A DNA stretch of 64,000 nt, from contig JANRKB010000050.1 of the NCBI GenBank assembly GCA_033763695.1, positions 124,001 through 188,000 of the forward strand, given 5' to 3'. The notes beneath the pieces are model-generated. The model worked only from the letters and a program-made list of their open reading frames with translations. It did not search any database and had not been told where the DNA came from. This DNA comes from JANRKB01 sp033763695 (lineage in GTDB: Bacteria; Planctomycetota; Phycisphaerae; Phycisphaerales; UBA1924). Every line of letters starts with the position of its first letter. The first letter of the stretch is position 1. Position numbers and translations under genes: made by a program. Positions 7,410-16,646 of the stretch are shown here, one piece after another.

Positions 7410-8735
7410 ATGCGTGACGACGATCACTCCACACAACCTGAAGCGGGTTCCTCGCGGGGCGATGCAAACCTCTCGCACGCCGACGCCGCGGCACTCGACG
7501 CACTTGTCCAAGCGGGCTTCGATCTCTCGCGCGTCGCCCCGGTTCACGCCGAGCGCGCCGCACGCGTGGCGTCGGTTCTCGGTCTCTTGACTCCCGCCGT
7601 CGCCCCCGATCTGGAACTCGACAAGCCCACGCTCACCAATGTCACGCTCGCCCGCATCATGCGCGCTCCCGCCGGCGCCGCTTCGCACGCAGACACGCAC
7701 CCAGACGCGCACGCAGATCACGAGTCCGGCCCGCGGCTCTCCGACGCCGACGCGCTCGCGCTCGATGCCTGGGTCGATGCCAAGTTTGTCGTTGATGATG
7801 TCGCCGCCGATCTGCGCCCTCGCGCCCAGCGCCACGACCAGCTTGCCTCGCTCGCCCGCGATGTCCGCGTGCCCGACGGCGCGCTGCTCACCCAGCGCAC
7901 GCTCGCCCGCATCATCGCCGCCGATGCAGAGCAGATGAAGGCCGAGCGTTCCCCCGCGAGCGAGGGCGGCCGCTGGCGCTTGCCGCGTTGGCCAGAGGTC
8001 GTCTCCATCGCCGCGTCGCTGCTCCTGGCCGCGTCCGTCCTGCTGCCCATGGTTGGCGCGATGCGCAACTCCGCGATGAAGGCGCAGTGCAGCGCGAACC
8101 TCGGCTCCGTCGCCGGTGCCTTCGGCACCTATGCCCACGACCACGCCGATCAGATGCCCAGCGTTGTCGCTTCGCTCGGCCCGGGCGCGTGGTGGGATGT
8201 CGGCGGCACCGAGACACGCTCCAACTCTGCCAACCTCTTCACCCTGGCTCGCGCTGGCTACACCAAGCTCGGCGCGCTCGCCTGCCCGGGCAACGCCCAC
8301 GCCTGCCGCGATCGCGGCTGCGGCCCCGAAGACCGCGACTGGCGCTCGCTCGATGAAGTCTCCTACTCCTACCAGCTCATGTACGGGCAGCATCGCCCCG
8401 CCTGGCACGCCGGCCAACGCCGCGTTGTCCTCGCCGATCGCTCGCCCGTCGTCCTCCGTGCCGTGCGCGGCCAGTGGTATCCCGGCGTGCAGTTTGAGTC
8501 CTCGCCCAACCACGCCGCCACCGGACAGCACGCCCTCTACACCGACGGCTCCGCAGGCTGGCTCGGCTCACCCGTGCTCGCGCCCGGCACGCCGCAGGAA
8601 GACAACATCTGGCTCCCCAAGCCGCGCCGCATCCAGATCAGCGCGACCGTGACGCCGACCGCCGAGGGCGTGCAAGTTCAACTCACCGGTCGCGAACTGC
8701 CCGTCGATAAGGATGATGTCTTCCTTGGGCCGTGA
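7410..8735 (+). CDS. anti-sigma-like protein fused to pseudopilin-type outer domain
   Basis: A 441-residue protein. The cytoplasmic half has two similar helical segments (ADAAALDALVQAGFDLSRV near 25-43 and DADALALDAWVDAKFVVDDV near 111-130), each followed by an LxxxTLARI segment, which looks like an internal duplication. A membrane helix follows (VVSIAASLLLAASVLLPMVG, about 197-216). Directly after it comes RNSAMKAQCSANLGSVAGAF, the C-NL-x-A pattern that follows the helix in type II pseudopilins and DUF1559 proteins, then a domain with FxxxPN and HxxYxDGSAGWL as in DUF1559. Its place after a sigma gene suggests an anti-sigma factor with a pilin-like sensor. Confidence 0.7.
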   Translation: MRDDDHSTQPEAGSSRGDANLSHADAAALDALVQAGFDLSRVAPVHAERAARVASVLGLLTPAVAPDLELDKPTLTNVTLARIMRAPAGAASHADTHPDAHADHESGPRLSDADALALDAWVDAKFVVDDVAADLRPRAQRHDQLASLARDVRVPDGALLTQRTLARIIAADAEQMKAERSPASEGGRWRLPRWPEVVSIAASLLLAASVLLPMVGAMRNSAMKAQCSANLGSVAGAFGTYAHDHADQMPSVVASLGPGAWWDVGGTETRSNSANLFTLARAGYTKLGALACPGNAHACRDRGCGPEDRDWRSLDEVSYSYQLMYGQHRPAWHAGQRRVVLADRSPVVLRAVRGQWYPGVQFESSPNHAATGQHALYTDGSAGWLGSPVLAPGTPQEDNIWLPKPRRIQISATVTPTAEGVQVQLTGRELPVDKDDVFLGP

Positions 8736-8798
8736 GGCAGAAGTGTTTCGCGTCCCGCAAGCGCGTGCCGCAGTCGACAACACCTTCCGACTCTGTGC

Positions 8799-8831
8799 CA
8801 CGATCACCCGTTGCCACAACGGGTGATCGTG
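8799..8831. repeat. dispersed palindrome, copy A1
   Basis: Perfect 15-bp inverted repeat CACGATCACCCGTTG with a 3-bp loop, preceded by GTGC. It belongs to the GTGCCA palindrome family found at many intergenic places in this window. It lies between the anti-sigma fusion gene and arsR and could end transcription or separate the two units. Confidence 0.8.
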
Positions 8832-8874
8832 CTGCCTTTTGCTGCGTCCTTGACCAACGCCGCTCCCGCGCCAA

Positions 8875-8896
8875 TACTTGCATGGTGACGCAAGTA
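8875..8896. promoter_or_regulatory. probable ArsR operator over the arsR start codon
   Basis: TACTTGC (8875-8881) and GCAAGTA (8890-8896) form a perfect 7-bp inverted repeat with an 8-bp spacer. The arsR ATG (8882) lies in the spacer. ArsR/SmtB repressors bind such short imperfect dyads near their own promoters and leave on metalloid binding. Operator assignment is inference from position and symmetry. Confidence 0.5.
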
Positions 8897-9268
8897 CGCA
8901 ACAAACGCCCCGCCGCCAATCCCAAGCAGGCCGCCTGCCGCGCCGGGCCGCTCGACGCGCTCCTCGCCCCCGCGCTCTTTCGCGCCCTTGCCGATCCCAC
9001 CCGCGCGTCGCTCGTCGCCTGCATCGCCAAGTGCGCCCGCGGCTGCACCGTCAGCGAGGTCGCCGAGTGCTGCGCCGTGGATCTTTCCGTCGTTTCGCGT
9101 CATCTCGCACTGCTCGCCCGCTCAGGCGTTCTCGACGCGTCCAAACGCGGCCGCACCGTCTATTACAGCGTCCGCTATGACGCGCTTTCCCAGCACCTGC
9201 GCGATCTGGCCGCCGCGCTCGACGACTGTTGCCCCACCAACGGAGAATGCCGCGATGGCTGCTGCTGA
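8882..9268 (+). CDS. arsR: ArsR family metalloid-responsive repressor
   Basis: A 128-residue winged-helix repressor. The core is LFRALADPTRASLVACIAKC, then the recognition helix region CAVDLSVVSRHLALLARSGV and the wing KRGRTVYYSV. Several cysteines can bind As(III): Cys-Ala-Arg-Gly-Cys around residues 50-54, AECCAVD, and the tail DDCCPTNGECRDGCC. The cysteine-rich C-terminus resembles repressors with C-terminal arsenite sites. The ATG at 8882 gives family-like length; an upstream GTG (8732) would add a stretch made of repeat sequence. It is the first gene of an arsenic operon and overlaps arsC by 14 bp. Confidence 0.88.
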   Translation: MVTQVRNKRPAANPKQAACRAGPLDALLAPALFRALADPTRASLVACIAKCARGCTVSEVAECCAVDLSVVSRHLALLARSGVLDASKRGRTVYYSVRYDALSQHLRDLAAALDDCCPTNGECRDGCC

Positions 9269-9707
9269 TCGACTCCGCGTGCTCTTTCTTTGCACTGGCA
9301 ACTCATGCCGCAGCCAGATGGCAGAGGGCTGGGCCCGCGCTCTGAAGGGCGACGTCATCGACGCCTACTCGGCGGGCACCGCGCCGCACGGCGTCAACCC
9401 ACTCGCCGTCCGCGCCATGCGCGAAGCGGGCGTCGACATCTCCTCACACACGTCCAAACGCCCCGAGCAGATCGGCGTCCCATTCGACGTCGTCGTCACC
9501 GTCTGCGACGCCGCTCATGAATCGTGTCCCATGCTTCCCGGCGCACGCATCGTGCACGTCGGCTTCGATGACCCGCCGCGCCTCGCCAAGAACGCTGCGA
9601 GCGAAGACGACGCGATGACCCATTACCGCCGCGTCCGCGATGAGATCAAGGCCTTCATCCAAACGCTGCCCCAAGCCATCCGCGCCGACGCGTTGTCCAC
9701 GCGCTGA
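9255..9707 (+). CDS. arsC: arsenate reductase, thioredoxin-coupled type
   Basis: A 150-residue low-molecular-weight phosphatase-fold arsenate reductase that converts arsenate to arsenite. FLCTGNSCRSQMAE (about residues 10-23) is the P-loop with the nucleophilic Cys. VTVCDAAHESCPMLPG carries the pair of redox cysteines seven residues apart, as in the Staphylococcus aureus pI258 enzyme, so thioredoxin is the likely reductant. The start lies inside the last codons of arsR, suggesting coupled translation. Confidence 0.92.
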   Translation: MAAADRLRVLFLCTGNSCRSQMAEGWARALKGDVIDAYSAGTAPHGVNPLAVRAMREAGVDISSHTSKRPEQIGVPFDVVVTVCDAAHESCPMLPGARIVHVGFDDPPRLAKNAASEDDAMTHYRRVRDEIKAFIQTLPQAIRADALSTR

Positions 9708-9749
9708 CACAGCGACCAGACGCTCCGACCTGATCACAAGGAGTTCGTC

Positions 9750-10727
9750 ATGAAGCAGTCCGAAAACACCTCATGCTGCGGCCCATCCTGCTGCGGCCAA
9801 ACCTCCAGCACTCCTCCATCATCAACCCAGACCACGCTCGATGTCGCCGCCGAAGACGCACTGCGCGGCGACGTTCGCGCGGGCTATTCCGCCATCGCCC
9901 GCGCCGGCACCTGGTCTGCAGCCAACCCTGCCGCCCACCCCGCATCCCAATCCGCCTCCGCCTGCTGCAGCGGCGGCGGTTGTTGCGGCCCGGCCACCTT
10001 CTCTCCCGAGCAACTCGCCGAGGCCATCGGCTATGCACAGAGCGAACTCGCCAGCGCGCCCGCCGAGGCCAACATGGGCCTCTCCTGCGGCAATCCCACC
10101 GCCATCGCTTCGCTCAAGCCCCGCGAAGTCGTCCTCGATCTCGGCGCGGGCGGCGGCTTTGACTGCTTCATCGCCGGACCCAAAGTCGGCCCCACCGGCC
10201 GCGTCATCGGCGTCGACATGACGCCCGACATGGTGACCAAGGCCCGTCGCAACATCGCCATGTACGCCGCCCAGACCGGCCTGAGCAACGTCGAGTTCCG
10301 CCTCGGCGAGATCGAGAATCTGCCCGTGGCCGATGTCAGCGTCGACGTCGTCATCTCCAACTGCGTGCTCAACCTCTCCCCCGACAAGCCCAAGGTGTGG
10401 CGCGAAGTCGCACGCGTTCTTCGCCCCGGCGGCCGCGTCGCCGTTTCCGACCTCGCGCTGCTCCGCCCGCTCCCCGAGTCCATCCGCCGCGATGTCGAAG
10501 CCCTCGTCGGCTGCGTCGCCGGTGCGGCACTGGTCGAGGAGACCCGCGCTCAGATGCACGCCGCCGGTCTTGTCGACATCACCCTCACCCCCAAGTCCGC
10601 CTACATCGACGCAATGACCGACTGGCACGATCCGCTCTATCGCAAGATCATCGACGCGCTCCCCGTCGGCACCAAGCCCGCCGACTTCATCACCAGTCTT
10701 GACATGATCGCGCGAAAGCCGAGGTAA
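9750..10727 (+). CDS. arsM: arsenite S-adenosylmethionine methyltransferase
   Basis: A 325-residue ArsM. A Cys-rich N-terminal extension (SCCGPSCCGQ and ACCSGGGCCGP) precedes the methyltransferase domain. The Rossmann glycine loop is VVLDLGAGGGFDCFIAG and the acidic strand IGVDMTPDM. Arsenite-binding cysteines conserved in ArsM are seen in MGLSCGNP, VISNCVLNL and VGCVAGA. The product is methylated arsenicals that diffuse out or volatilise. A strong ribosome site (AAGGAG) precedes the ATG by seven bases. The aquaporin gene follows after 3 bp. Confidence 0.93.
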   Translation: MKQSENTSCCGPSCCGQTSSTPPSSTQTTLDVAAEDALRGDVRAGYSAIARAGTWSAANPAAHPASQSASACCSGGGCCGPATFSPEQLAEAIGYAQSELASAPAEANMGLSCGNPTAIASLKPREVVLDLGAGGGFDCFIAGPKVGPTGRVIGVDMTPDMVTKARRNIAMYAAQTGLSNVEFRLGEIENLPVADVSVDVVISNCVLNLSPDKPKVWREVARVLRPGGRVAVSDLALLRPLPESIRRDVEALVGCVAGAALVEETRAQMHAAGLVDITLTPKSAYIDAMTDWHDPLYRKIIDALPVGTKPADFITSLDMIARKPR

Positions 10728-10730
10728 TCC

Positions 10731-11420
10731 ATGCGTTCTCGGTGGTGGGCCGAATGCCTCGGCACGTTCATCCTCGTCTTCGCTGGCACCGGCGCGATCG
10801 TCGTCAACCACGCCTCCGGCGGCATGGTGACGAACCTCGGCGTCGCGCTCACCTTCGGCCTCGTCGTCATGGCGATGATCTACGCCTTTGGCGAAGTCTC
10901 CGGCGCACACCTCAACCCCGCCGTCACGCTCGCCTTCTGTCTCGCCCGGCGCTTCCCCGCGCGCAGCCTCTTCGCCTACATCTCTGCCCAGATCGCCGGC
11001 GCGTTCGCCGCGTCGCTTCTGCTCCGCATCCTCTTCCCCGATGCGCCATCCCTCGGCGCGACGCTGCCCGCCGGCCCGCCCATGCAGTCGTTCGTGCTTG
11101 AAGTCGTCCTCACGTTCATCCTCATGCTCGTCATCCTCGCCGTCTCCAGCGGCCCGAGCGAACGCGGCATCATGGCCGGCATCGCCGTCGGCGGCGTGGT
11201 CGGCCTCGAAGCCCTCTTCGCCGGCCCCATCTGCGGCGCATCCATGAACCCCGCCCGCTCACTCGCCCCCGCGATCGTCTCGGGCCAGACGCAACACCTG
11301 TGGATCTACCTCTGCGCCCCCGTGCTCGGTGCCGCCCTCGCGGTGCCCGCGGCTGCCCTTGTCAGAACCCACCACCCACGCCCAAAACTGGCCCGAAAAC
11401 CCGCCCCTCGCCGACAATAA
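10731..11420 (+). CDS. aqpS: MIP/aquaporin channel of the arsenic operon (AqpS-like)
   Basis: A 229-residue major intrinsic protein with six membrane helices and the two half-helix NPA motifs HLNPAVTLAF (about 62-71) and SMNPARSLAP (about 172-181). In arsenic operons such aquaglyceroporins (AqpS of Sinorhizobium) let arsenite made by ArsC leave the cell down its gradient. No ArsB or Acr3 pump is in the operon, so this channel and ArsM would carry the detoxification. The basic tail is cytoplasmic. Confidence 0.88.
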   Translation: MRSRWWAECLGTFILVFAGTGAIVVNHASGGMVTNLGVALTFGLVVMAMIYAFGEVSGAHLNPAVTLAFCLARRFPARSLFAYISAQIAGAFAASLLLRILFPDAPSLGATLPAGPPMQSFVLEVVLTFILMLVILAVSSGPSERGIMAGIAVGGVVGLEALFAGPICGASMNPARSLAPAIVSGQTQHLWIYLCAPVLGAALAVPAAALVRTHHPRPKLARKPAPRRQ

Positions 11421-11447
11421 TGATCTGTCGAGTTGAGGGAGCTTCCG

Positions 11448-11768
11448 ATGTCCACCACCCAATCACGCATGCTGCGCTTGGTCTACGACGGCGCTGAACT
11501 TGAGCACGATCCCGTGCTCCTCTGCCCGCGCTGCGGCGGAGACGGCCTCAACCGCACCACCCGCCACCTCGATCGCAACGGCAACGACGCGCCCAGCGAC
11601 GGCGCGTTCGTCCCCTGCTGGGTCTGCAAAGGCTCCGGCCAGGTGCTCACGATGGGCGAGATGGCCTCCCGCGCCTGTGCCGAAGCCCTTGAAATGGAAG
11701 AAGCGCTCGCCGCAGCCTACCCGACCATCTTCCCGCCGCGCCCCAAGAAGGGCTGGCGCCGCCACTGA
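11448..11768 (+). CDS. small zinc-ribbon-like protein
   Basis: A 106-residue protein with two cysteine knuckles, LLCPRCGGDGLN and VPCWVCKGSGQVL, similar in spacing and CxxCxGxG form to the DnaJ zinc domain. The C-terminal part is helical and ends in a basic tail. GAGGGAGC before the ATG at 11448 serves as ribosome site. It follows the arsenic operon by 28 bp and could be read from the same promoter. Function unknown. Confidence 0.65.
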   Translation: MSTTQSRMLRLVYDGAELEHDPVLLCPRCGGDGLNRTTRHLDRNGNDAPSDGAFVPCWVCKGSGQVLTMGEMASRACAEALEMEEALAAAYPTIFPPRPKKGWRRH

Positions 11769-11847
11769 CGCAGACGCACGACGGTCCGCGCACCAAAACA
11801 CTGTCGTCACCGAAGCACTCGCCTCGTGGTCTTTCGTTTCTGTCTCG

Positions 11848-11903
11848 CACGGCGAAGCCGTGCAGGTCAATAGCGAGGGGTCGCGGCGAAGCCGCACCCC
11901 TCG
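11848..11903. repeat. paired GC-rich palindromes (family F)
   Basis: CACGGCGAAGCCGTG (11848-11862) and a second, longer hairpin with arms around GCGGCGAAGCCGC flanked by CGAGGGGT/ACCCCTCG (11874-11903). A related pair in opposite orientation lies near 41310-41365. It sits between convergent genes, where it could end transcription from both sides. Confidence 0.6.
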
Positions 11904-11951
11904 ACCGTCGCCGCCCTCTTCATCGCACCGCGCAGCGGTGCGGCCAATGCC

Positions 11952-12434
11952 TCACACCAGCGCCGCCAGCAGCCCGCGCCACTCCGCGTACACATACTCA
12001 ATCCCGTGCCGCTCGTGCAGCCCGCGGATCATCCCCAGCATCCGCTCGCTCAGATCGTGCTGCCACTGCTGCGCCGACGCATCACAGAAATACACGCGAC
12101 AGCCCATCGGCTTGATCACGTGAATCCCGCACAGGTTCTCGCGCTGAAACGGACATCCGCCGCCCGCCCGCGCCGCCTCGATCTCCGCCTCCGTCAGCGT
12201 CGACTCCAGCCGCGTCATCGCGTACGCCGCCTCCAGCCCCGTCACATACAACCGATGCCCCGCCGCGTCGAAGTTGCAGCAGCGCCCGCTCGCCCAGCAC
12301 GCCGGGCCGCGCGCCGCGATCTGATCCGCCAGCATCGCATAGATCGCCTCGAGCTCCGCGCTCACCGCGCCATCCCGCGCCGCACGCCGCCACTGCGCCA
12401 GTGTCTGTGCCGAGATGTCCGGTTTCTGCAGCAC
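11952..12434 (-). CDS. YkgJ-type cysteine-cluster protein
   Basis: A 160-residue member of the zinc/iron-chelating (UPF0153/YkgJ) group. The ordered cysteines are WASGRCCNFDA (about 46-56), GGGCPFQRENLCGIH (about 90-104) and KPMGCRVYFCDA (about 108-119). The family pattern CxxC...C...C...GCR binds one or more metals; biochemical role unknown. It is the last gene of an operon with a second YkgJ protein 22 bp upstream and a SpoIIE phosphatase before that. Confidence 0.8.
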   Translation of the reverse strand: MLQKPDISAQTLAQWRRAARDGAVSAELEAIYAMLADQIAARGPACWASGRCCNFDAAGHRLYVTGLEAAYAMTRLESTLTEAEIEAARAGGGCPFQRENLCGIHVIKPMGCRVYFCDASAQQWQHDLSERMLGMIRGLHERHGIEYVYAEWRGLLAALV

Positions 12435-12456
12435 GCCCCAACCTCACAACGGCACG

Positions 12457-12930
12457 TCAGATCCGTACCACCGCGCGCCGGATCCTGATCTCATCCGCCG
12501 GCACGAAGTTCCCGCGATCCATCCCCGGACACACCCGCTTCGCCCGCTCCCAATCGCGCCGCGAACGCAGCGTGCTCTCCCAGAACGGCCACGTGCGGCA
12601 TTGCCGCGGCCGATCCTCATACACCCCGCACACCGCCTTGCCCGCGATCTTCTCCCGATCCAAAAACACGCAGTCATTCCCGTGCGGCCCGACGCGCTCG
12701 ATCAGCGACCGCCCCATCGGCAGCATGTGCGTGTATCGCTCGACAAACTCCGCGCTCGTGATCCCCAGCCGCGCCGCCAACGCCGCGCACTCGTCGTCGT
12801 TGATGAGGACGTATCCCTCCGGCCCGCTGCAGCAGTTGCCGCACATCGTGCAGGAGAATCGCAGCCCGCCGACGCCCGTCGCCTCGTCCGGCACATCAAA
12901 CCACTCGCCCAGCGTCGGTGTCTCGCTCAT
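12457..12930 (-). CDS. YkgJ-family zinc/iron-chelating protein
   Basis: A 157-residue protein with the complete family pattern: FSCTMCGNCCSGPEGYV at about residues 26-42, NDCVFLDRE, AVCGVYEDRPRQCRTWPFW at about 99-117. This is the cluster often annotated as Fe-S or zinc-binding. It overlaps the SpoIIE gene by four bases (ATGA), so the two are co-translated. It resembles the downstream YkgJ protein only in the cysteine pattern. Confidence 0.88.
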   Translation of the reverse strand: MSETPTLGEWFDVPDEATGVGGLRFSCTMCGNCCSGPEGYVLINDDECAALAARLGITSAEFVERYTHMLPMGRSLIERVGPHGNDCVFLDREKIAGKAVCGVYEDRPRQCRTWPFWESTLRSRRDWERAKRVCPGMDRGNFVPADEIRIRRAVVRI

Positions 12931-14258
12931 TCGCGTTCACCTGAGTCTGCCACCCGCTCCAGCACCACCAGCGTCTGATCATCGCTCCGCGTGCGCGATG
13001 CATTGTGCTCGAACAGCGCCTTGTGAATCGAATCGATGATGCAATCCGCCTCGCCGCTGCACGACCGCAGGGCGGCATCCAGCCGCTGCTCGCCGAACAT
13101 CTCGCGCTGCGCGTTGAACGCTTCCGTGATCCCGTCCGTGTACAACACCAGCGTGTCGCCCGGCCGCAGCGTCAGCCTGCTCGACGTGCACTCGTACGGC
13201 TCCATGATCCCCAGCGGCAGCCCCGCCCCGTCGTACAGCACCGGCTCGATCGTGCCGTCCGCCCTGCGCACCCGTGGCGGGTTGTGCCCCGCGTTCGCAA
13301 ACTCAAACTCGTGCGTCTTCGGGTCATATACACCCAGAAACGCTGTGACGAAGTTTCCGTCCAGCCTGCTCTTGCACAGCTTGCTGTTGGCAAACGACAG
13401 CGCGCCCACCGCCGTCGCCTCGCGCTGCTGACAACTCGGCGCATAGCAGTGGAGGATCGCGCGCAGCATCGCCATCACGGTCGCTGCCGCCGCGCCGTGG
13501 CCCGCCGCATCCGCGATCACCACGCCCCACTTGCGATCGGGCAACTCAAAGAAATCGAAGTAATCGCCGCCCGCCTGATCGCTCGTCAGATAGCTCGTCG
13601 CGATCCGCAGCCCCGGGATCTCCGGCGTCTTGTCGGGCAATAGCGCCTGCTGCACCCGCGCCACTTGCTCAAACTGTGCCGTCAGTGCTTCATTCAGCCG
13701 TCGCGCTTCGTTGACGGCCACGAGCGTGCGTGTCATCGAGCCGATCAGGTTGCCCGTGAAGAGATTGTCTTCCAGCTGCGCGACGGTGTACGCCTCGGGC
13801 TCGCTGCGGAACTGCAGCGTCCAGTTCTGCACCTTGCCGTCGTCCCACAGCGGAATCGCGATGCAGCTCCCGAACGCGGCGAACTCATCGCCCAGAATCG
13901 GATCGTTCTTCAGATACAAATGGTGAAACAGCTTCGGCGTCGGCGTCGCTATCACGTCGCTCACAAACCCGCCCGTCAGCAGCGGCAGCGACGCGAACGC
14001 CGCCCATGTGTTCACCGGTTTGACCTCGGCCTCGCCCCGCGCCACTGCCGCCACGTCAAACCGCCGCGTGATCTTGAAGTGCCCCGCGGGCAGATTCCGC
14101 GTCGAGAGCGACAGCATGAAATCGATCGGGCGAATCTTGTAAAGCCGCGGCCCGAACGCCAGAAACACATCCGTCGGCGCGCGAGCCCGACTCGCGATCT
14201 CCAGAGCCTCGCTCAACACACCAAGACGCGTGCTTTCTTCAAGGTTCACCCGGATCAT
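12927..14258 (-). CDS. SpoIIE-type PP2C serine phosphatase with N-terminal GAF-like domain
   Basis: A 443-residue cytoplasmic phosphatase. Residues 1-190 form a GAF-like sensory region (SCIAIPLWDDGKVQNWTLQF). A short helix (VARVQQALLPDKTPEIPGL) as in RsbU proteins leads to the PP2C core. Metal-binding aspartates occur in QAGGDYFDFFEL and GVVIADAAGHGAAAATVMA, and in DTLVLYTDGITEAFN with a final DDQTLVV. Such enzymes dephosphorylate anti-sigma antagonists in partner-switching pathways. No anti-sigma kinase is nearby. It starts an operon with two YkgJ proteins. Confidence 0.9.
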   Translation of the reverse strand: MIRVNLEESTRLGVLSEALEIASRARAPTDVFLAFGPRLYKIRPIDFMLSLSTRNLPAGHFKITRRFDVAAVARGEAEVKPVNTWAAFASLPLLTGGFVSDVIATPTPKLFHHLYLKNDPILGDEFAAFGSCIAIPLWDDGKVQNWTLQFRSEPEAYTVAQLEDNLFTGNLIGSMTRTLVAVNEARRLNEALTAQFEQVARVQQALLPDKTPEIPGLRIATSYLTSDQAGGDYFDFFELPDRKWGVVIADAAGHGAAAATVMAMLRAILHCYAPSCQQREATAVGALSFANSKLCKSRLDGNFVTAFLGVYDPKTHEFEFANAGHNPPRVRRADGTIEPVLYDGAGLPLGIMEPYECTSSRLTLRPGDTLVLYTDGITEAFNAQREMFGEQRLDAALRSCSGEADCIIDSIHKALFEHNASRTRSDDQTLVVLERVADSGERE

Positions 14259-14973
14259 GGCCCACTGTAGGAAACCACGCCGTCGGCCAGAATCAAGACG
14301 CTCGTGCCATCGATGTCCTCGTCTTCGAGGACATGGATGCAGGCTTGATGCCTACTGCTTGCGAAAGCGGTCCGGACGGGTTCGTTTTGTGGACTCTTCC
14401 TGTCTCCCGTGCCACCGATGTGCGAGTCCGCGAGCACATCGGTGCTCGCCTCTCAGCAGCACACCTGCTTCAGCGACCCGCGCGCACTCGCGCCATCGCC
14501 CGTTTCCCTCTGCCACCTTCTCCCCGCCTCGGGGAGAAGGTCCGGCGCAGCCGGGGATGAGGGGTGGTTCCCCGTGCCATCGATGTCCTCGTCTTCGAGG
14601 ACATCGATGCTATCTTCACCTTCGCCCGCTCCACACGCGGCCAATGTCTCATGTCCTCTCTCTCATCTCTCGTGTCTCACCTCTCACCTCGGACGTCTTC
14701 ACATCCAAAGGCCCGAAGGGCCGCACGTTCCAAGCCCGGGGCGTCAGCCCCGGGTCAGCGCGAGCAATTCCCCCCGAGCCGCGAAGCGGCGCCACTCCTC
14801 CCGCTCCATCGCATCATCGCTTCCCACGCCACCGACGAATCCTCGGCAACGGGCGACTTCGCGCAAAACGCACCCACACGCATCGCCCAAAAAACAAATC
14901 GGGCCGTCCTGCGACGACCCGATCGTTCATTTCAACATGTCACGCGACGACCAACCATCGCGCCCGCGTTCAC
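14259..14973. repeat. intergenic mosaic of dispersed repeats (C1-B1-D1-C2-E1)
   Basis: A 715-bp gap with no credible gene. It holds, in order: palindrome C1 (14304-14340, arms ATCGATGTCCTCG), palindrome B1 (14409-14446, arms CACCGATGTGC), module D1 (14513-14565, a CTTCTCCCC...GGGGAGAAG hairpin followed by CCGGGGATGAGGGG), palindrome C2 (14574-14610) and module E1 (14709-14793, AGGCCCGAAGGGCC, AGCCCGGGGCGTCAGCCCCG and GAGCCGCGAAGCGGCG). Module order D-palindrome-E recurs at 17.5 and 19.85 kb. Confidence 0.85.
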
Positions 14974-16302
<1,329 letters not shown>

Positions 16303-16646
16303 GGATTCCTCACATATCCCGACCGGTCAAGGTCGGGCAAGGTGCAAACGAAGCCTCGCCAGTCTATCGGCGTACCCCGCGAATGTCCTTACGTTTGCCC
16401 GCGACAACCTGATGCGATCGGCCCGCTCAACCGTCCGAGAACTTTCTCGCCGCAGTTCCGCCCCCGAATCCGAAACGCCCGGGCGGCGAAACCATCTCAG
16501 TCTCGCACACCCGCGGCCATCTCACCCAGAGCCGGCATCGCCCCTCTCAAGTCCACAGTGGCCAACCGTTGCCCGCAAACGCCATCGGCCTCACTCGGGT
16601 CGTGATTGGGCGGCGTCCTACCATCACCTCTCCCCGAAAGAAATTC
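16303..16646. other. divergent intergenic region
   Basis: 344 bp between the clpX start (minus) and the folE2 start (plus); it must hold both promoters. No good sigma-70 boxes or hairpins could be assigned by eye, and no gene was recognised. Confidence 0.4.

Noticed and set aside
14259..14973. Possible ORFs reading through the repeats (e.g. SMSSSSRTSML peptides)
   Set aside because: They recur wherever the repeats recur and come from the repeats themselves, not from a gene family.
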